A stretch of 60,287 bases of DNA from a bacterium (GTDB taxonomy: Bacteria > Cyanobacteriota > Vampirovibrionia > Gastranaerophilales > Gastranaerophilaceae), in assembly GCA_017541465.1 (NCBI GenBank), contig JAFXYZ010000027.1, positions 1 to 60,287 on the forward strand, written 5' to 3'. Each line of letters begins with the position of its first letter. Within the stretch, counting starts at the first letter, position 1. The notes beneath the pieces are model-generated. The model was not told the DNA's origin. It was given only the letters and a program-made list of their open reading frames with translations, and did not search any database. Below are positions 13,928 to 23,373 of this stretch, piece by piece. The translations under genes and the position numbers were made by a program.

Positions 13928-15406
13928 ATGGCAATTATAAACAAACTGAGTGCTTTTGGTAAAAATGACATAAGAGGAATATATTCCGAGGACATTACCG
14001 AAGAGCTATTTTATTATGTGGGACGTGCTTTTGCCAGATACGTTCGGGAAAGAACCGGACTGGAGAGGAATGAACTCTGGATTTCAATAGCAAGAGATAC
14101 AAGACTTCATTCACCCTCTTTGATGAGTGTTGTTATAAAAGGACTTCAGCACGCAGGCGCAAACGTTGTCGTCCTGGGAATGACACCCACACCTTTGGCA
14201 TATTACAGCGAATTTATAAAAATTCCCTATAAAGATGAAGAAATTAAAGTTAATGCTTCAATGATGGTTACCGCAAGCCATAACCCGAGCGAATATAACG
14301 GGCTCAAAATGACCTGCCAGAGAGCTTCTCTCACTGAAGCAGATATTCAGAGAGTTAAAGAAATCACGGTTGAAGAGCTGAATGCACAGACACAATTCGG
14401 CAATCACGGGATGAAAATCGAGTTTGATATTGTTAAACACTATCTTGAAAACACCGCAAAGTATTTTGAGCAGACAGGCACAGGGATAAAGGTGGTCGTT
14501 GACAGCGCAAACGCAACCGCAGGAATTATTGCCCCGCAATTATACAGAGAACTCGGTTGTGAGGTAGTTGAGCTATTCTCAGAGCCTGACGGAAACTTCC
14601 CTAATCACCACCCGAATCCGAGTGATGAAAAGACATTAGATGCTATCAAAAAGAAGGTTAAAGAAGAGAAAGCAGATGTCGGAATAGCCTTTGACGGAGA
14701 CTCTGACAGAATCGGCGTTATAGATAATGAAGGCAATTACCTGACAGGTGACAGACTTCTTTATATTTATGCTTCGGATATTGTTCCCGAGCTTGTTAAA
14801 AGAGGTGAAAAGCCTGCCGTTGTTTCAGAAGTGAAATGTTCTCAGGTATTATTTGATTCCATAGACGAAATGGGCGGTAATGCCGTTATGTGTAAAACAG
14901 GCCACGGCTACATTAAATCAAAAATGAAGGAAACAAACGCAATTCTCGCGGGTGAAATGAGCGGTCACATGTTCTTTAAGGACAGATACTACGGCTTTGA
15001 TGACGCAATTTACGCAGGCTGCAGAATTATTGAAATTATTGCCAAGAATAAAGCACAAAACAAAGATTTCAGGCTATCAGACCTTCTTGAGCCCTTCAAA
15101 AAGGTTTATACCACCTCAGAGGTAAGGTATAAATGCCCGAACGATTTAAAAGATGCCGTTTTATATGAATTAAACGAAAAAATAAACAAGAATGAAATTG
15201 ATTTCGGTAAGAAGATTAAGGACATAATAACAATTGACGGACTACGAATTGTTTTTGATAATGGATTTGCGCTTATCAGAAAGAGTAATACAGAGCCTGT
15301 ATTTACCCTGAGATTTGAAGCAGATACCAAAGAGAGCGCGGAGGGCTTTAAAGATGCCATGATAAGCGCCTTAGATGAATGTATAAAAGATAATGAACAG
15401 GATTAA
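13928..15406 (+). CDS. Phosphomannomutase/phosphoglucomutase (alpha-D-phosphohexomutase)
   Basis: A 492-aa four-domain phosphohexomutase converting hexose 6-phosphates to 1-phosphates for nucleotide-sugar synthesis. The phosphoserine loop is MMVTASHNPSEYNG, with S117 as phospho-acceptor. The Mg site is FDGDSDRIGV (D256, D258, D260). The sugar-binding loop is GEMSGHMFF (about 347-355) and the phosphate-binding loop is RKSNTEPVFTLR near the C terminus. The GEMSGH loop favours mannose/glucose over glucosamine. AAGGGAT lies before the ATG. It leads a run with sppA (2-nt gap) and two envelope genes. Confidence 0.92.
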   Translation: MAIINKLSAFGKNDIRGIYSEDITEELFYYVGRAFARYVRERTGLERNELWISIARDTRLHSPSLMSVVIKGLQHAGANVVVLGMTPTPLAYYSEFIKIPYKDEEIKVNASMMVTASHNPSEYNGLKMTCQRASLTEADIQRVKEITVEELNAQTQFGNHGMKIEFDIVKHYLENTAKYFEQTGTGIKVVVDSANATAGIIAPQLYRELGCEVVELFSEPDGNFPNHHPNPSDEKTLDAIKKKVKEEKADVGIAFDGDSDRIGVIDNEGNYLTGDRLLYIYASDIVPELVKRGEKPAVVSEVKCSQVLFDSIDEMGGNAVMCKTGHGYIKSKMKETNAILAGEMSGHMFFKDRYYGFDDAIYAGCRIIEIIAKNKAQNKDFRLSDLLEPFKKVYTTSEVRYKCPNDLKDAVLYELNEKINKNEIDFGKKIKDIITIDGLRIVFDNGFALIRKSNTEPVFTLRFEADTKESAEGFKDAMISALDECIKDNEQD

Positions 15407-15408
15407 AG

Positions 15409-16428
15409 ATGAATAAAAACATACTTGCTTTAATAGTTATTTTTCTTTGTATTGGCTGCCTGGGCTTAGGTTATATAAATGCCTATAACAATAAAGATGT
15501 CATTACTCAGGACAGCAGCGAAGGAGGAAAGAAAAACAAAAATATTATCTCGACAGATGCAAAAGTCGGGGTTATAGACCTTCAGGGAGTAATTGAAAAC
15601 AGTGCGAAATCAGAGTTGTTCTCTATGGACTACAGCGCCTCAAATGCTCTTAAATCATTAAGATCAGCTGTTGATGATAACTCCGTAAAGGGTATAATTT
15701 TAAGAATAAACTCCCCCGGCGGAACGGTTGCGATGAGCCAGAATATCAATGAAGAGGTAATGAGAGTAAGAGCAAATAAACCAGTCATTGTTTTAATTGA
15801 GGATATGGCGGCAAGCGGAGGATATTATATTGCCTGCGCAGGTGACAGAATTATTGCTAAAGAAGGCTCTCTGACGGGAAGTATAGGTGTTATATTTTCC
15901 ACCTTTGATTTACATAAGTTAATGCAGGATAAACTTTTTATCAATTCAAACGTTATAAAGAGCGGAAGGTTTAAAGACATAGGCTCGAGTTACAGAGAAA
16001 TGACAAACGATGAAAAAACACTTCTTCAGGACATTGTAGATGATTCATACGAGCAGTTTATCTCGGCAATAGTAAACGGCAGGGTAAACCGAGACGATAA
16101 ATATACCGCCGAAAAGACTCATTTAACCGAAAATAAATTGAGAGAAATTGCTGACGGAAGAATATTTACGGGCTCACAGGCAAAAAAACTCGGGCTTGTC
16201 GATATAACGGGCGGAATAAACAAAGCGGAAGAAGTTATGCAAACAATGGTAAATGAAAAATTTAATTCAAAAACCAAAATCAAACTCGTCAACTACAACA
16301 AGAAATCAAGCCTGAACGAATATTTATTTGGTGTTACGGAATCCTTGTTTAACAGAAACCTTGAGGTTTCAAGCCTTCTTCCGGTCAGTATGAGATTAAC
16401 TAAGAGGCCTTTATATTTATGGGAATAA
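15409..16428 (+). CDS. sppA: Signal peptide peptidase SppA
   Basis: A 339-aa membrane serine protease that degrades released signal peptides. One N-terminal membrane anchor (about 5-25) is followed by an S49 peptidase domain facing the cell exterior. GIILRINSPGGTVAMS (95-110), then the nucleophile S136 in DMAASGGYYIA, and the general-base Lys at about 189 in SGRFKDIGS form the Ser-Lys dyad. LTGSIGVI (155-162) is also typical. The short single-domain length is that of Bacillus and cyanobacterial short SppA, not E. coli's 618-aa form. It overlaps the next gene by 10 nt. Confidence 0.93.
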   Translation: MNKNILALIVIFLCIGCLGLGYINAYNNKDVITQDSSEGGKKNKNIISTDAKVGVIDLQGVIENSAKSELFSMDYSASNALKSLRSAVDDNSVKGIILRINSPGGTVAMSQNINEEVMRVRANKPVIVLIEDMAASGGYYIACAGDRIIAKEGSLTGSIGVIFSTFDLHKLMQDKLFINSNVIKSGRFKDIGSSYREMTNDEKTLLQDIVDDSYEQFISAIVNGRVNRDDKYTAEKTHLTENKLREIADGRIFTGSQAKKLGLVDITGGINKAEEVMQTMVNEKFNSKTKIKLVNYNKKSSLNEYLFGVTESLFNRNLEVSSLLPVSMRLTKRPLYLWE

Positions 16429-16997
16429 CAATAAAAGAATATCTTGAAAATGTATTTAACCTTATTTTTTCACCAATCAAATTTTTTAACGGTGAAGAGA
16501 TAACTGTTTCGACAAGACAGGCACTCGGAACGGTCGTTCTTGTGAGTGCTTTTACTGTATTCGGTAACGGAATTGCCGATAAATCAGTTTTTGAACCGTT
16601 CTTTCCGTTTACCTTCTTTTTTATAATTATCGGAATAGCAATTTTATGGTTCTTAACAGGCTTATTTATTGAATTTATAGCCAAAATTTTCTCAAATGAA
16701 AACAGGCTCAATAAAATACTTTTTTATACCTCCTTTGCGATGATACCCTATATTTTCTTCGCACCGCTTGATGTGTTAAAAAAATCGGGCGAAATGTTCT
16801 ATACGGTCGGGGTTATAGCGGAAACACTTTTATACCTTTGGATAATTGTTCTTTATGCAATGGCAATTAAAAAGGCTTATCAAATCTCAATTGCAAGAGC
16901 ATTTATGATGTTATCCCTTCCTTTTATCTCAGTATTTTTTGCACTTACCTGGGCAATTTCATTTATTGCAAAAATGAGTTATATAAATTCTATATAG
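16419..16997 (+). CDS. Yip1-family membrane protein
   Basis: This 192-aa protein has about five membrane helices and the N-terminal FSPIKFFNGEE segment typical of bacterial Yip1-domain proteins (the usual pattern is P..F...). Function of bacterial members is poorly known. The start overlaps the sppA end, which indicates translational coupling. An envelope role fits the neighbours (sppA, a secreted repeat protein). Confidence 0.7.
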   Translation: MGITIKEYLENVFNLIFSPIKFFNGEEITVSTRQALGTVVLVSAFTVFGNGIADKSVFEPFFPFTFFFIIIGIAILWFLTGLFIEFIAKIFSNENRLNKILFYTSFAMIPYIFFAPLDVLKKSGEMFYTVGVIAETLLYLWIIVLYAMAIKKAYQISIARAFMMLSLPFISVFFALTWAISFIAKMSYINSI

Positions 16998-17021
16998 GAA
17001 TTTTAATTAAACGAAAAATCT

Positions 17022-17936
17022 ATGAAAACAAAAATTTTAAAAATATTTTTTATATTTATAACTCTTTCGGCAATATCGCTTGCGGGAACACTAAACGCTG
17101 CGCTTTTATCCGAAATCGAAAACAACTTCTTCGGTGTTGATTACCCTAAAGACTCTGATTTGGGAAGAATACAGAGGATAGAAAAAATACTATACGGAAC
17201 AACTCAGACCGGTGATTTAGCGGTAAGATTAAACAAAATCGCATCGGATACGGGAACTGTCGTAAAGAAGAAGGAAATGTCAAAAGCTGAAAAGGCTCTG
17301 CCTAATAATCTTTCGCAACAGATGAATAATAATCAGCCCCCCGAACAAAAAAAAGAGGACTATGTTGCGGAGGACTCATCTGTTAATTATCCTATTGTCG
17401 ATAAAATGGAACAAAAGGTATTCAATAAAGTCTATTCAAAAGAAAATATTTATACAAGATTAGACAGATTAGAGAAAAAAGCCTTCAATACAACCTATAA
17501 TAAAGAAGTATTAAACTCAAGGGTTGAAAGATTATCGGATACACTTTTATACTCGGAAAAGATTGCCCAAAAAGGCGATAACGATATTCTTCCCTACCCA
17601 CAGCAGATTAAAAGGAATACGGATAAATACCAAAATTCAACGGGAACTTATGCGGACGACAATATGACCGTATTACTTGCATCTATTGAGAGAAATGCCT
17701 TAGGAAATGTTTATATGAACGATTCTGTCGGTCAGAGATTAAACAGGCTTGAAAATCACATGCTCGGAAAAACCTTCCCGAATGAAACCCCAAAGAACAG
17801 ATTAGAGCGCCTCAGCTCGGTCGCTATGGCACAAAATAACTCTTACATATACGATAACAACAAAACCATGAGAAATGTCGCCACCTTCTCTCAAATAGGC
17901 GGAATTTTACTGATGATTTTGGCGATGATTCTTTAA
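17022..17936 (+). CDS. Secreted/anchored protein with six F-G-x-x-Y...R-L-x-R-L repeats
   Basis: This 304-aa protein has an N-terminal signal sequence (about 1-27, ending LNA) and a C-terminal hydrophobic segment (about 292-304). Between them lie six units of about 23 residues in three pairs (about 28-75, 124-173, 217-266). The unit is roughly [IL]-E-x-x-x-[FL]-G-x-x-Y-x-x-[ED]-x-x-x-x-R-L-x-R-L, for example IERNALGNVYMNDSVGQRL then LENHMLGKTFPNET. The pairs are joined by low-complexity Gln/Asn/Lys linkers. I believe similar repeats occur in cyanobacterial-lineage envelope proteins, but no function is known to me. A surface-binding or scaffold role is inference. Confidence 0.65.
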   Translation: MKTKILKIFFIFITLSAISLAGTLNAALLSEIENNFFGVDYPKDSDLGRIQRIEKILYGTTQTGDLAVRLNKIASDTGTVVKKKEMSKAEKALPNNLSQQMNNNQPPEQKKEDYVAEDSSVNYPIVDKMEQKVFNKVYSKENIYTRLDRLEKKAFNTTYNKEVLNSRVERLSDTLLYSEKIAQKGDNDILPYPQQIKRNTDKYQNSTGTYADDNMTVLLASIERNALGNVYMNDSVGQRLNRLENHMLGKTFPNETPKNRLERLSSVAMAQNNSYIYDNNKTMRNVATFSQIGGILLMILAMIL

Positions 17937-18497
17937 TTATGCCTTTTCGTCAAGTGTTGTCTTGACTTCAGGCTCATAAGAAGCATAGTAATTTTCATCA
18001 ACTTTTTTCGGATCGCTTTTTCTGATTAAATCAACCGCACTTTCACCTGCTTTTGAAGCAAGTTCATAACCGCCTATTGAAGCAGCAACAAAGGCTAAAC
18101 CTGTGAGAATAGAAGTACCGATATTTTGGGCTTTAACATTTTTGGTGCATTTTTTCATAAGCCAGTTTGCACCCTGTTTAACCCAATTGCCGATTTTACC
18201 CTTCTTCATCTGACCTTCACACAGGAACATTCCTGTTAAACCTGCTGCGGATGAAACACCTGTTTTGACTTTATCATCAGATTTATAAACATTATAAGCA
18301 CAGGAGGCAATTAATAAGGGATTAACGACTTTCCCTGCCCATTTGCTTGCCGTCTGAACGGCAGAAGCATGAGAAACACTTCCTGCGACTTTCGTTCCGT
18401 TTGCGAGAGCAACACCGCCTCTCAAAGGGTTATTTGTCTTAACCGCTTTGTCGGCATTTCTCATTGTAAATATCATACTTGCTACAGCATTAGCCAT
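17937..18497 (-). CDS. Hypothetical protein with weakly hydrophobic segments
   Basis: This 186-aa protein is rich in Ala, Gly and Lys. Segments at about 57-70, 80-92 and 128-146 (SILTGLAFVAASIGGYELAS) are hydrophobic enough for membrane association. The N terminus MANAVASMIFTMRNADKAVK is amphipathic; the C-terminal 30 residues are charged. No family is recognised. GGAAT upstream of the ATG is a possible ribosome site. Its stop is directly next to the stop of the convergent repeat protein. Confidence 0.6.
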   Translation of the reverse strand: MANAVASMIFTMRNADKAVKTNNPLRGGVALANGTKVAGSVSHASAVQTASKWAGKVVNPLLIASCAYNVYKSDDKVKTGVSSAAGLTGMFLCEGQMKKGKIGNWVKQGANWLMKKCTKNVKAQNIGTSILTGLAFVAASIGGYELASKAGESAVDLIRKSDPKKVDENYYASYEPEVKTTLDEKA

Positions 18498-18663
18498 ATA
18501 GTTATTCCAAATTAAACTTACCTTACATGTTTATAAAAACAATTTGAGTTTCAAAATTGACTTCAAAGATTAAATTTCTTAATAATTGAAACAATTTTTC
18601 TATACAATTAATTACGTGGATGTTTAAATAGACTAAGAGTTATTAGTTAATTGGGAGAAAGAA

Positions 18664-19815
18664 ATGAAAGACAAAACATTTTTAATGATTCCGGGACCTA
18701 CACCTGTTCCCGAAAGAGTATTACTCGACATGGCAAAACACCCGATAGGACACAGAAGCACTGAGTTTTCAAAGGTCTTGGAAAGTATATATTCCGATTT
18801 AAAAATGTTTTTCAGAACAAAAAATGATGTTCTTGTCTTTACCGCAAGCGGAACGGGAGCAATGGATGCAGCACTTTCAAACCTCGTTAATAAAGGCGAT
18901 AAAGTACTTTCTCTTGTTATAGGCAACTTCGGACAAAGATGGGCTAAAATTGCTAAAAACTATGGCGCAGAAGTACAGACTATAGAGGTTGAACCCGGAC
19001 AGGCTATTAATCCTGATGAGTTAAGAAAAGTTCTTGAAGCAGACGTTAACAAAGAAATAAAAATCGTTACTTTAACCCATAACGAAACCTCAACAGGTGT
19101 AACAAACGATTTAAAAACACTCGCATCGATTATCAGAGAACACGGCGCAATCAGTGTTGTTGACGGTGTTACAAGTTTGGGCGCTATTCAGTGCGAAATG
19201 GACGAATGGGGCATTGACGTTTTAATTTCGGGCTCACAAAAAGGCTTTATGATACCCCCCGGACTTTCCTTCCTTGCTGCAAACGAAAGAGCCTGGGCAG
19301 TAGCTGAAAAATGTGAAAGACCATCCTTCTACTTCAACTGGGCATCAAACAGAAAATCACTGCTTGAAAATTCAACCGCCTTCACTCCTGCAGTAAACCT
19401 CTTTATGGCATTAAAATCAGCCTTAGAGATGATGAAGGATGAGGGAATTGAAAATATCTGGCTCAGACACAAAAGAAACGCAAAAGCACTGAGAGCAGGT
19501 ATAAGAGCTTTAGGCTTAAAGCTCTTTGTTGAGGATGAAAAAATTGCAAGCTATGCTGTTACTGCAGTTCTTCCACCTGAAAATATATCGGTTCCCGACA
19601 TAAGAAAAGTCTTAAAGAACGACTATGACATTGTTGTAGCTAACGGTCAGAACAAATTAAAAGACAAAATCTTCAGAATGGGGACATTAGGGTTTGTCTC
19701 GGAAAGAGACGTAATAACAGCCATAGGTTCACTGGAAGCAACTCTTTATAAACTGGGCTACAAATTTGAGCCCGGAGTTGGTGTTGGCGCAGTAATAAAA
19801 GAATTTATGAAATAA
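18664..19815 (+). CDS. Class V aminotransferase (serine-pyruvate / alanine-glyoxylate type)
   Basis: A 383-aa PLP enzyme. The start FLMIPGPTPVPE and the GHR at 29-31 are typical of the AGT/SPT subgroup. PLP contacts include ASGTGAMDAA (61-70) and VVDGVTSLGA (165-174), with the Schiff-base lysine K193 in ISGSQKGFMIPPG. It is followed 12 nt later by serA, so it probably acts in serine synthesis, transaminating 3-phosphohydroxypyruvate or hydroxypyruvate in place of SerC; that role is inference. GGGAGAAAG is the ribosome site. Confidence 0.88.
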   Translation: MKDKTFLMIPGPTPVPERVLLDMAKHPIGHRSTEFSKVLESIYSDLKMFFRTKNDVLVFTASGTGAMDAALSNLVNKGDKVLSLVIGNFGQRWAKIAKNYGAEVQTIEVEPGQAINPDELRKVLEADVNKEIKIVTLTHNETSTGVTNDLKTLASIIREHGAISVVDGVTSLGAIQCEMDEWGIDVLISGSQKGFMIPPGLSFLAANERAWAVAEKCERPSFYFNWASNRKSLLENSTAFTPAVNLFMALKSALEMMKDEGIENIWLRHKRNAKALRAGIRALGLKLFVEDEKIASYAVTAVLPPENISVPDIRKVLKNDYDIVVANGQNKLKDKIFRMGTLGFVSERDVITAIGSLEATLYKLGYKFEPGVGVGAVIKEFMK

Positions 19816-19827
19816 GGACAAATAATA

Positions 19828-21420
19828 ATGAAAGTATTAATAACGGATAAAATTAATCAGGCTGCAGGGAAAATTCTCGAAGGAACGGCAGAGGTCGAAT
19901 TTATTCCGACTCTGACCGAAGATGAGCTTTGCGAAAAAATTAAGGGCTTTGATGCTCTTATGGTAAGAAGCCAGACAAAAGTAACAAAGAAGATTATTGA
20001 AGCCTCCGACTGCCTTAAAATTGTCGGAAGAGCAGGTGTAGGTGTTGACAATGTTGATATAGAAGCCGCAACGCAAAAAGGGATTATTGTTGTTAATTCA
20101 CCAGACGGAAACACGAACGCAGCGGCTGAACATACAGTTGCAATGATGCTTGCTATGTCAAGAAACATACCAAAAGCCGCCGAAAGTACAAAACAGGGTT
20201 TGTGGGAACGCTCAAAATTTACCGGAGTTGAAGTTTTTGGTAAAACTTTAGGTATTATCGGTTTCGGAAAAATCGGCTCACACGTTGGAAAAGTCGCTTT
20301 AGCACTCGGAATGAAGGTTGTAGTTTGTGATCCTTATACTTCTCAGGATATAATAGAGAGATTTGGCGCAAAATACGTCAAAAATCTTGATGAATTTTGG
20401 GGACAGTGTGATTACATAACAATTCACACCCCGAAAACTAAAGAAACCACCTCTTTAATCAACAGAAACACTCTTAACAGAATGAAAAAAGGTGTCAGAA
20501 TAATCAACTGCGCAAGAGGAGGAATAATTGATGAAGCGGCACTTAAAGAAGCTATTGAATCAGGTCAGGTCGCGGGTGCAGCAATAGATGTTTATGAAAA
20601 TGAACCCAATATTAAAGAATCACCGCTTCTTAACTGCGAAGGGAATATTGTTTTAACCCCACACCTCGGTGCAAGTACGGCTGAGGCTCAATATAATGTT
20701 GCAATAGACGTTGCAACACAGATAAAAGAGGTTTTATCGGGCGGAAGTGCAAAATCTGCGGTTAATATTCCCGCACTTAAAGCTGATTTAATCAAGCCCG
20801 TTCAGGATTATATGCAGATTACGGAAAACCTCGGCGAACTGGTTATGCAGATTTCAAAAGGTAATTTAAAGACCATAAAAATCTCTGTAAGCGGAAATCT
20901 TGCGGAATTAAACGTACTTCCACTTGAAGTAGCCGTTCAGAAGGGTGTTTTCAGTAATATAAGCGAAAACGTAAACTTCGTAAACGCACCGATTATTGCT
21001 AAAAACAGAGGTATTAACGTTATAACCTCAAAACTTCAGAAGGATTCAACCTTCTTAGGTTCTATTGAGGTTAAGGTTGTAACCGATGAAGGTGAATACA
21101 GTGCCGTTGGGGCTATGATTTCAGAGCACATGCCAAGAATAGTCAAAATCAACGACTACAACACAAGTATTGAGGCGGAAGAAAATATGCTTATCGTACC
21201 GCACGAAAACAAGCCTTCAATGATTGCAAAGGTTGCAACTGTTATTGGTGAAAACAACATTAACATTAACAGAATGCAGGTTGCACAAAAATCCACCAAT
21301 AACGACAATGTTTCAATAATGATAATTAACACTGATAAAGACGTTGATTTGCTCACACTTGAAAAAATTGATGCCATAAACGGTGTTAATGAAGCATGCT
21401 ATATTAAATTAAAAGGCTAA
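19828..21420 (+). CDS. serA: D-3-phosphoglycerate dehydrogenase, long form
   Basis: A 530-aa enzyme making the first committed step to serine: 3-phosphoglycerate to 3-phosphohydroxypyruvate with NAD. Substrate residues are in MVRSQTKVT and GRAGVGVDNVD; the NAD fold has LGIIGFGKIGSHVG (141-154); catalytic His is in LTPHLGAST (about 277-285). An intervening domain (about 320-450) and a C-terminal ACT domain (about 455-530: IAKVATVIGENNININRMQV) are present, so feedback control by serine is likely. This is the long type found in cyanobacteria, actinobacteria and many others. Between the aminotransferase and hisS. Confidence 0.95.
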   Translation: MKVLITDKINQAAGKILEGTAEVEFIPTLTEDELCEKIKGFDALMVRSQTKVTKKIIEASDCLKIVGRAGVGVDNVDIEAATQKGIIVVNSPDGNTNAAAEHTVAMMLAMSRNIPKAAESTKQGLWERSKFTGVEVFGKTLGIIGFGKIGSHVGKVALALGMKVVVCDPYTSQDIIERFGAKYVKNLDEFWGQCDYITIHTPKTKETTSLINRNTLNRMKKGVRIINCARGGIIDEAALKEAIESGQVAGAAIDVYENEPNIKESPLLNCEGNIVLTPHLGASTAEAQYNVAIDVATQIKEVLSGGSAKSAVNIPALKADLIKPVQDYMQITENLGELVMQISKGNLKTIKISVSGNLAELNVLPLEVAVQKGVFSNISENVNFVNAPIIAKNRGINVITSKLQKDSTFLGSIEVKVVTDEGEYSAVGAMISEHMPRIVKINDYNTSIEAEENMLIVPHENKPSMIAKVATVIGENNININRMQVAQKSTNNDNVSIMIINTDKDVDLLTLEKIDAINGVNEACYIKLKG

Positions 21421-21424
21421 AATA

Positions 21425-22642
21425 ATGAATATTAAAGCACCGAGAGGAACAAAAGACATATTGCCCGAAGAAGCTGTTTCATGGCAGAATATCGAAAAAA
21501 TTGCACTTGAACTTTTCACAAGCGCAGGTGTTAAAGAAATAAGAACACCTATTATTGAAGACACTAACCTTTTTGAAAGAGGTGTCGGAGATACTACGGA
21601 CATAGTTAATAAAGAAATGTACACCTTTGAAAAAGGCGACCGATCACTGACTTTGCGCCCGGAAAACACCGCAGGTGTCGTAAGAGCATATCTTGAACAC
21701 GGGATGTTCAGAATAAGCCCTCCCGTTAAACTCTGGTACAAAGGTCCAATGTTTCGCTATGAGAACCCTCAGGCTGGCCGTCAGAGGCAATTTCATCAGA
21801 TAGGTATGGAAATATTCGGAGAGAAAAAACCGACCGCTGATGCCGAAGCTATCAGCCTTGCGGTACAGTTTTTAAACAGGCTCGGGTTAAATGATTTGAC
21901 TATTGAAATAAATTCTCTCGGCTGCGATGAGTGCAGAAAAAAATTCAGAGAGAAATTAAAATTTGTGTTAAAACCATATTTACCGCAGCTTTGCGAGGAC
22001 TGTCAGACACGATTTGAGAAAAATCCGCTGAGAATACTCGACTGCAAAAATGAAAACTGCAACAAAATTTTTGAGAGTATAAGTGAGCAAAAGGACTGGA
22101 ACAAAATCGATTTATGTCCGGAGTGTCTCGACCACTTCAACACTTTGAAAGATTATTTAAGAGCTTTGGACATCAAATACGTTGAAAACCCGAATTTGGT
22201 CAGAGGACTTGATTACTACACAAGAACGGTTTTCGAGATAAAATCCTTTAACCTCGGCTCACAAAACGCAGTCTGCGGAGGCGGAAGATATGATAATCTT
22301 GTCTCTCTAATGGGCGGTGACAATACCCCGGCAGTCGGCTGGGCGATGGGTGTTGAGCGGTTAAATTCCCTTCTTCCCCAAAAAACTGAAGAATTGCTTG
22401 ATTATTTTGTAGTATCAACCGACTCAAAAGAAGCAATAAAGCTGGTCAACCTTTTGAGAAATAAAGGGAAAAGCGCGGAATTTGATTTCTCCGGAAGAAA
22501 ATTTACAAAACAGCTCGAAAAAGCATCAAAAGTCGCCAAGAAGGCAATAATTCTCGGGGAAGATGAAATCAGTAACGGATATTTAACCGTTAAGGATTTA
22601 TCGACTTCAGAGCAGATTAAGACGGACATAAATAATTTATAA
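21425..22642 (+). CDS. hisS: Histidyl-tRNA synthetase
   Basis: A 405-aa class II synthetase. Near the start is APRGTKDILPEE; motif 2 is GPMFRYENPQAGRQRQFHQ (108-126); histidine-specific segments are LVRGLDYYTRTVFE and VCGGGRYDNL; motif 3 is GWAMGVERL. A Cys-rich stretch (about 160-230, with C-x2-C, C-x2-C and C-x4-C pairs) may bind zinc, as in some low-GC forms. The C-terminal anticodon domain ends at 405. It is 4 nt after serA and closed by the terminator at 22645-22676. Confidence 0.95.
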   Translation: MNIKAPRGTKDILPEEAVSWQNIEKIALELFTSAGVKEIRTPIIEDTNLFERGVGDTTDIVNKEMYTFEKGDRSLTLRPENTAGVVRAYLEHGMFRISPPVKLWYKGPMFRYENPQAGRQRQFHQIGMEIFGEKKPTADAEAISLAVQFLNRLGLNDLTIEINSLGCDECRKKFREKLKFVLKPYLPQLCEDCQTRFEKNPLRILDCKNENCNKIFESISEQKDWNKIDLCPECLDHFNTLKDYLRALDIKYVENPNLVRGLDYYTRTVFEIKSFNLGSQNAVCGGGRYDNLVSLMGGDNTPAVGWAMGVERLNSLLPQKTEELLDYFVVSTDSKEAIKLVNLLRNKGKSAEFDFSGRKFTKQLEKASKVAKKAIILGEDEISNGYLTVKDLSTSEQIKTDINNL

Positions 22643-22644
22643 CA

Positions 22645-22676
22645 AAAAAGAGAGGTTTGAGACCTCTCTTTTTTTA
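22645..22676. terminator. Bidirectional terminator between hisS and the convergent membrane-protein gene
   Basis: An 8-bp stem AGAGAGGT / ACCTCTCT (22649-22656 and 22662-22669), loop TTGAG, with A residues before and T residues after, so it can work in both directions. It lies 3 nt past the hisS stop. Confidence 0.85.
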
Positions 22677-22690
22677 TATATTAACTTATA

Positions 22691-23341
22691 TTATTTTGTT
22701 TTATAAGACCAAATAGTCATAAATACACCGAGAACCAGAAGAACAATTAAAACGAGCCCCGCAGGGTATGTCGTTTTAATTAATGTTACAGGGTTAAAGG
22801 AGTGTACGGTATTACCCATATTTATATAGAAAAATACGCAAATAAATGTAAAAATTGTACTGACTATTGCCTGTCCGAAATAGAGATTAGGTCCTGCCTT
22901 TTCCATCTGAACAACATCTCCATCAACAATAACGGTAACCTTCCTCGATTTTGAGAAACAAACCCAAAGAACAACGAATAATAATACAAATTCAATAAGA
23001 TAGAAGAGATATAAAACATTCATTTTTGTAAAGAAAGCAATTGTCGGATTATCTCTGTCGTATTTAACCAATTTAACAGAACCGGGGGCGGGATTAAAAG
23101 AGTTTTTGCCTTTAGAAGTAATTAAGAAATCATTACTGCCTACTTTATAGCGATAGAAAAACTTTCTGTCGCAACCGTTTTCTGAACAAACTCTCTGCGA
23201 ATCACCTGTATAAACAGATGGTGTAGTAATATAATTACTTGTTTCGTTTTCAAAATCGATGGTTTCCTGGAAGCAATAGTAAATAACAAAATTGAGCAAT
23301 AATGCCAAAATTACTATTATAATTTTCGTTGCGGTATTCAA
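22691..23341 (-). CDS. Membrane protein, DUF3592-like
   Basis: This 216-aa protein has an N-terminal membrane helix (6-24), an outward domain of about 85 residues with a C-x4-C pair (CSENGC), and three further helices (about 107-130, 155-175, 187-211). The segment NPAPGSVKLVKYDRDNPTIA resembles the G..V.V.YDP.NP signature of DUF3592 proteins, whose function is unknown. It is on the minus strand downstream of the ankyrin gene (32-nt gap), so the two may be co-transcribed. Confidence 0.6.
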   Translation of the reverse strand: MNTATKIIIVILALLLNFVIYYCFQETIDFENETSNYITTPSVYTGDSQRVCSENGCDRKFFYRYKVGSNDFLITSKGKNSFNPAPGSVKLVKYDRDNPTIAFFTKMNVLYLFYLIEFVLLFVVLWVCFSKSRKVTVIVDGDVVQMEKAGPNLYFGQAIVSTIFTFICVFFYINMGNTVHSFNPVTLIKTTYPAGLVLIVLLVLGVFMTIWSYKTK

Positions 23342-23373
23342 TTTATTCTCCTCATCTTCTCTTACTAAACATT

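Noticed and set aside
18557-18585. TTGACT-N17-TAATAA as promoter of the aminotransferase-serA-hisS operon
   Set aside because: The -10 matches consensus at only three of six positions, too weak in AT-rich DNA to list as a feature.
22248-22436. Minus-strand frame inside hisS
   Set aside because: Antisense shadow; the hisS frame is intact through motif 3.
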